64,000 nt of DNA. It comes from Hermodice carunculata. Lineage: Eukaryota > Annelida > Polychaeta > Eunicida > Amphinomidae. The position numbers and the translations under genes were made by a program. Positions 63,541 through 64,000 of this stretch are shown piece by piece (positions within the stretch are counted from its first letter, which is position 1; each line of letters begins with the position of its first letter). The notes beneath the pieces were generated by a model, which was not told the DNA's origin, searched no databases, and saw nothing but the letters and a program-made list of their open reading frames with translations. The stretch spans positions 62,122,883 through 62,186,882 of the forward strand of contig OZ026628.1 of NCBI GenBank assembly GCA_964020975.1, read 5' to 3'.

Positions 63541-64000
63541 TTTCTTTAACAGTCAGAGAGTCAAAAAAAAAAGAAAAAAAAGAAAAAAAAAAGGAAATGG
63601 AGGGCATGTGATTTCAGATAAGGTAGCTTGACTAGAGTCAATTTTGAAGCGTTGTAAAAAGAAAGTATTTAAAATGTGGAAAAGCTGACCAAGTCCAAAA
63701 ATTACAGCACAAAACACGAATTCCACATTATGTCACTAAGAGATGTTCTACAGACGCCAAAGCCTACTCTATAATTATTCCATATATGACGTTTGAATAA
63801 TCGATATAAATTTTTCCGTCGAAAAAATAAATTAGCTCCCACGATGCTATGATTGCAGTTTGAAATTGGAGAAAGCACGCAGATTCCCGAAAGTAATCAG
63901 GTGTATACGACAATATTTGATTTAAACATGTATAACAAGTTACACGAGTGGGCTCACAAATGTAATGTTAAGAAATTAGAAACTGCAGTTGTTGCAGTTT
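63541..64000. other. Unassigned DNA at the window end
   Basis: An A-rich tract (AAAAAAAAGAAAAAAAAG) lies at about 63564-63594. Possibly the upstream part of the LINE fragment; nothing else readable. Confidence 0.3.

Overview
The window looks like about 64 kb of AT-rich nuclear DNA from a marine invertebrate. A mollusc or other lophotrochozoan would fit, but no marker here fixes the phylum. The signs are small spliced exons in very long introns, many microsatellites, several non-LTR retrotransposon copies, small DNA transposons, and repeats that start CAAGAG and end in a hairpin followed by an A-run. I saw no operons, rRNA, tRNA, CRISPR array or LTR element.

Two host genes can be assembled from exons whose splice sites and phases agree. 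The first, on the + strand (about 26.6-57.8 kb), is an otopetrin-like proton channel. Exons at 30965-31118, 44265-44394, 47643-47802 and 56981-57765 carry otopetrin-type membrane segments and signatures; a small first exon (26605-26645) and an exon near 45.4 kb fit less securely. The exon expected to carry membrane segment 6 was not found. The second, on the - strand (about 18.4 to 8.4 kb, possibly starting near 24.7 kb and ending near position 50), looks like a single-pass membrane protein. It has a short Cys-containing ectodomain part, one membrane helix, a basic/charged juxtamembrane exon and a Ser/Thr/Pro tail with four decapeptide repeats. I do not recognise its family. If the first-exon candidates are right, the two genes diverge from a shared 24.9-26.6 kb interval.

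Layout: 0-2.4 kb, a possible last exon and unassigned DNA. 2.4-7.4 kb, a 5'-truncated LINE split by a 3.3 kb CAAGAG-type repeat. 8.4-18.5 kb, the - strand gene with DNA transposons and minisatellites in its introns. 19.7-23.6 kb, a Harbinger-like MITE and a 1.96 kb element with 5-bp target duplications that holds a second such element. 24.6-26.6 kb, the candidate divergent promoter region. 26.6-57.8 kb, the otopetrin gene, with introns holding a mariner copy (31.7-33.1 kb), a near-complete reverse-strand LINE (36.8-41.1 kb), a LINE endonuclease fragment (41.9-43.0 kb), degenerate CAAGAG-type repeats and large microsatellites. 57.8-64 kb, 3' flank with reverse-strand LINE remnants.

All gene models are hand-read from splice consensus, phase and protein resemblance; no alignment or transcript was available.
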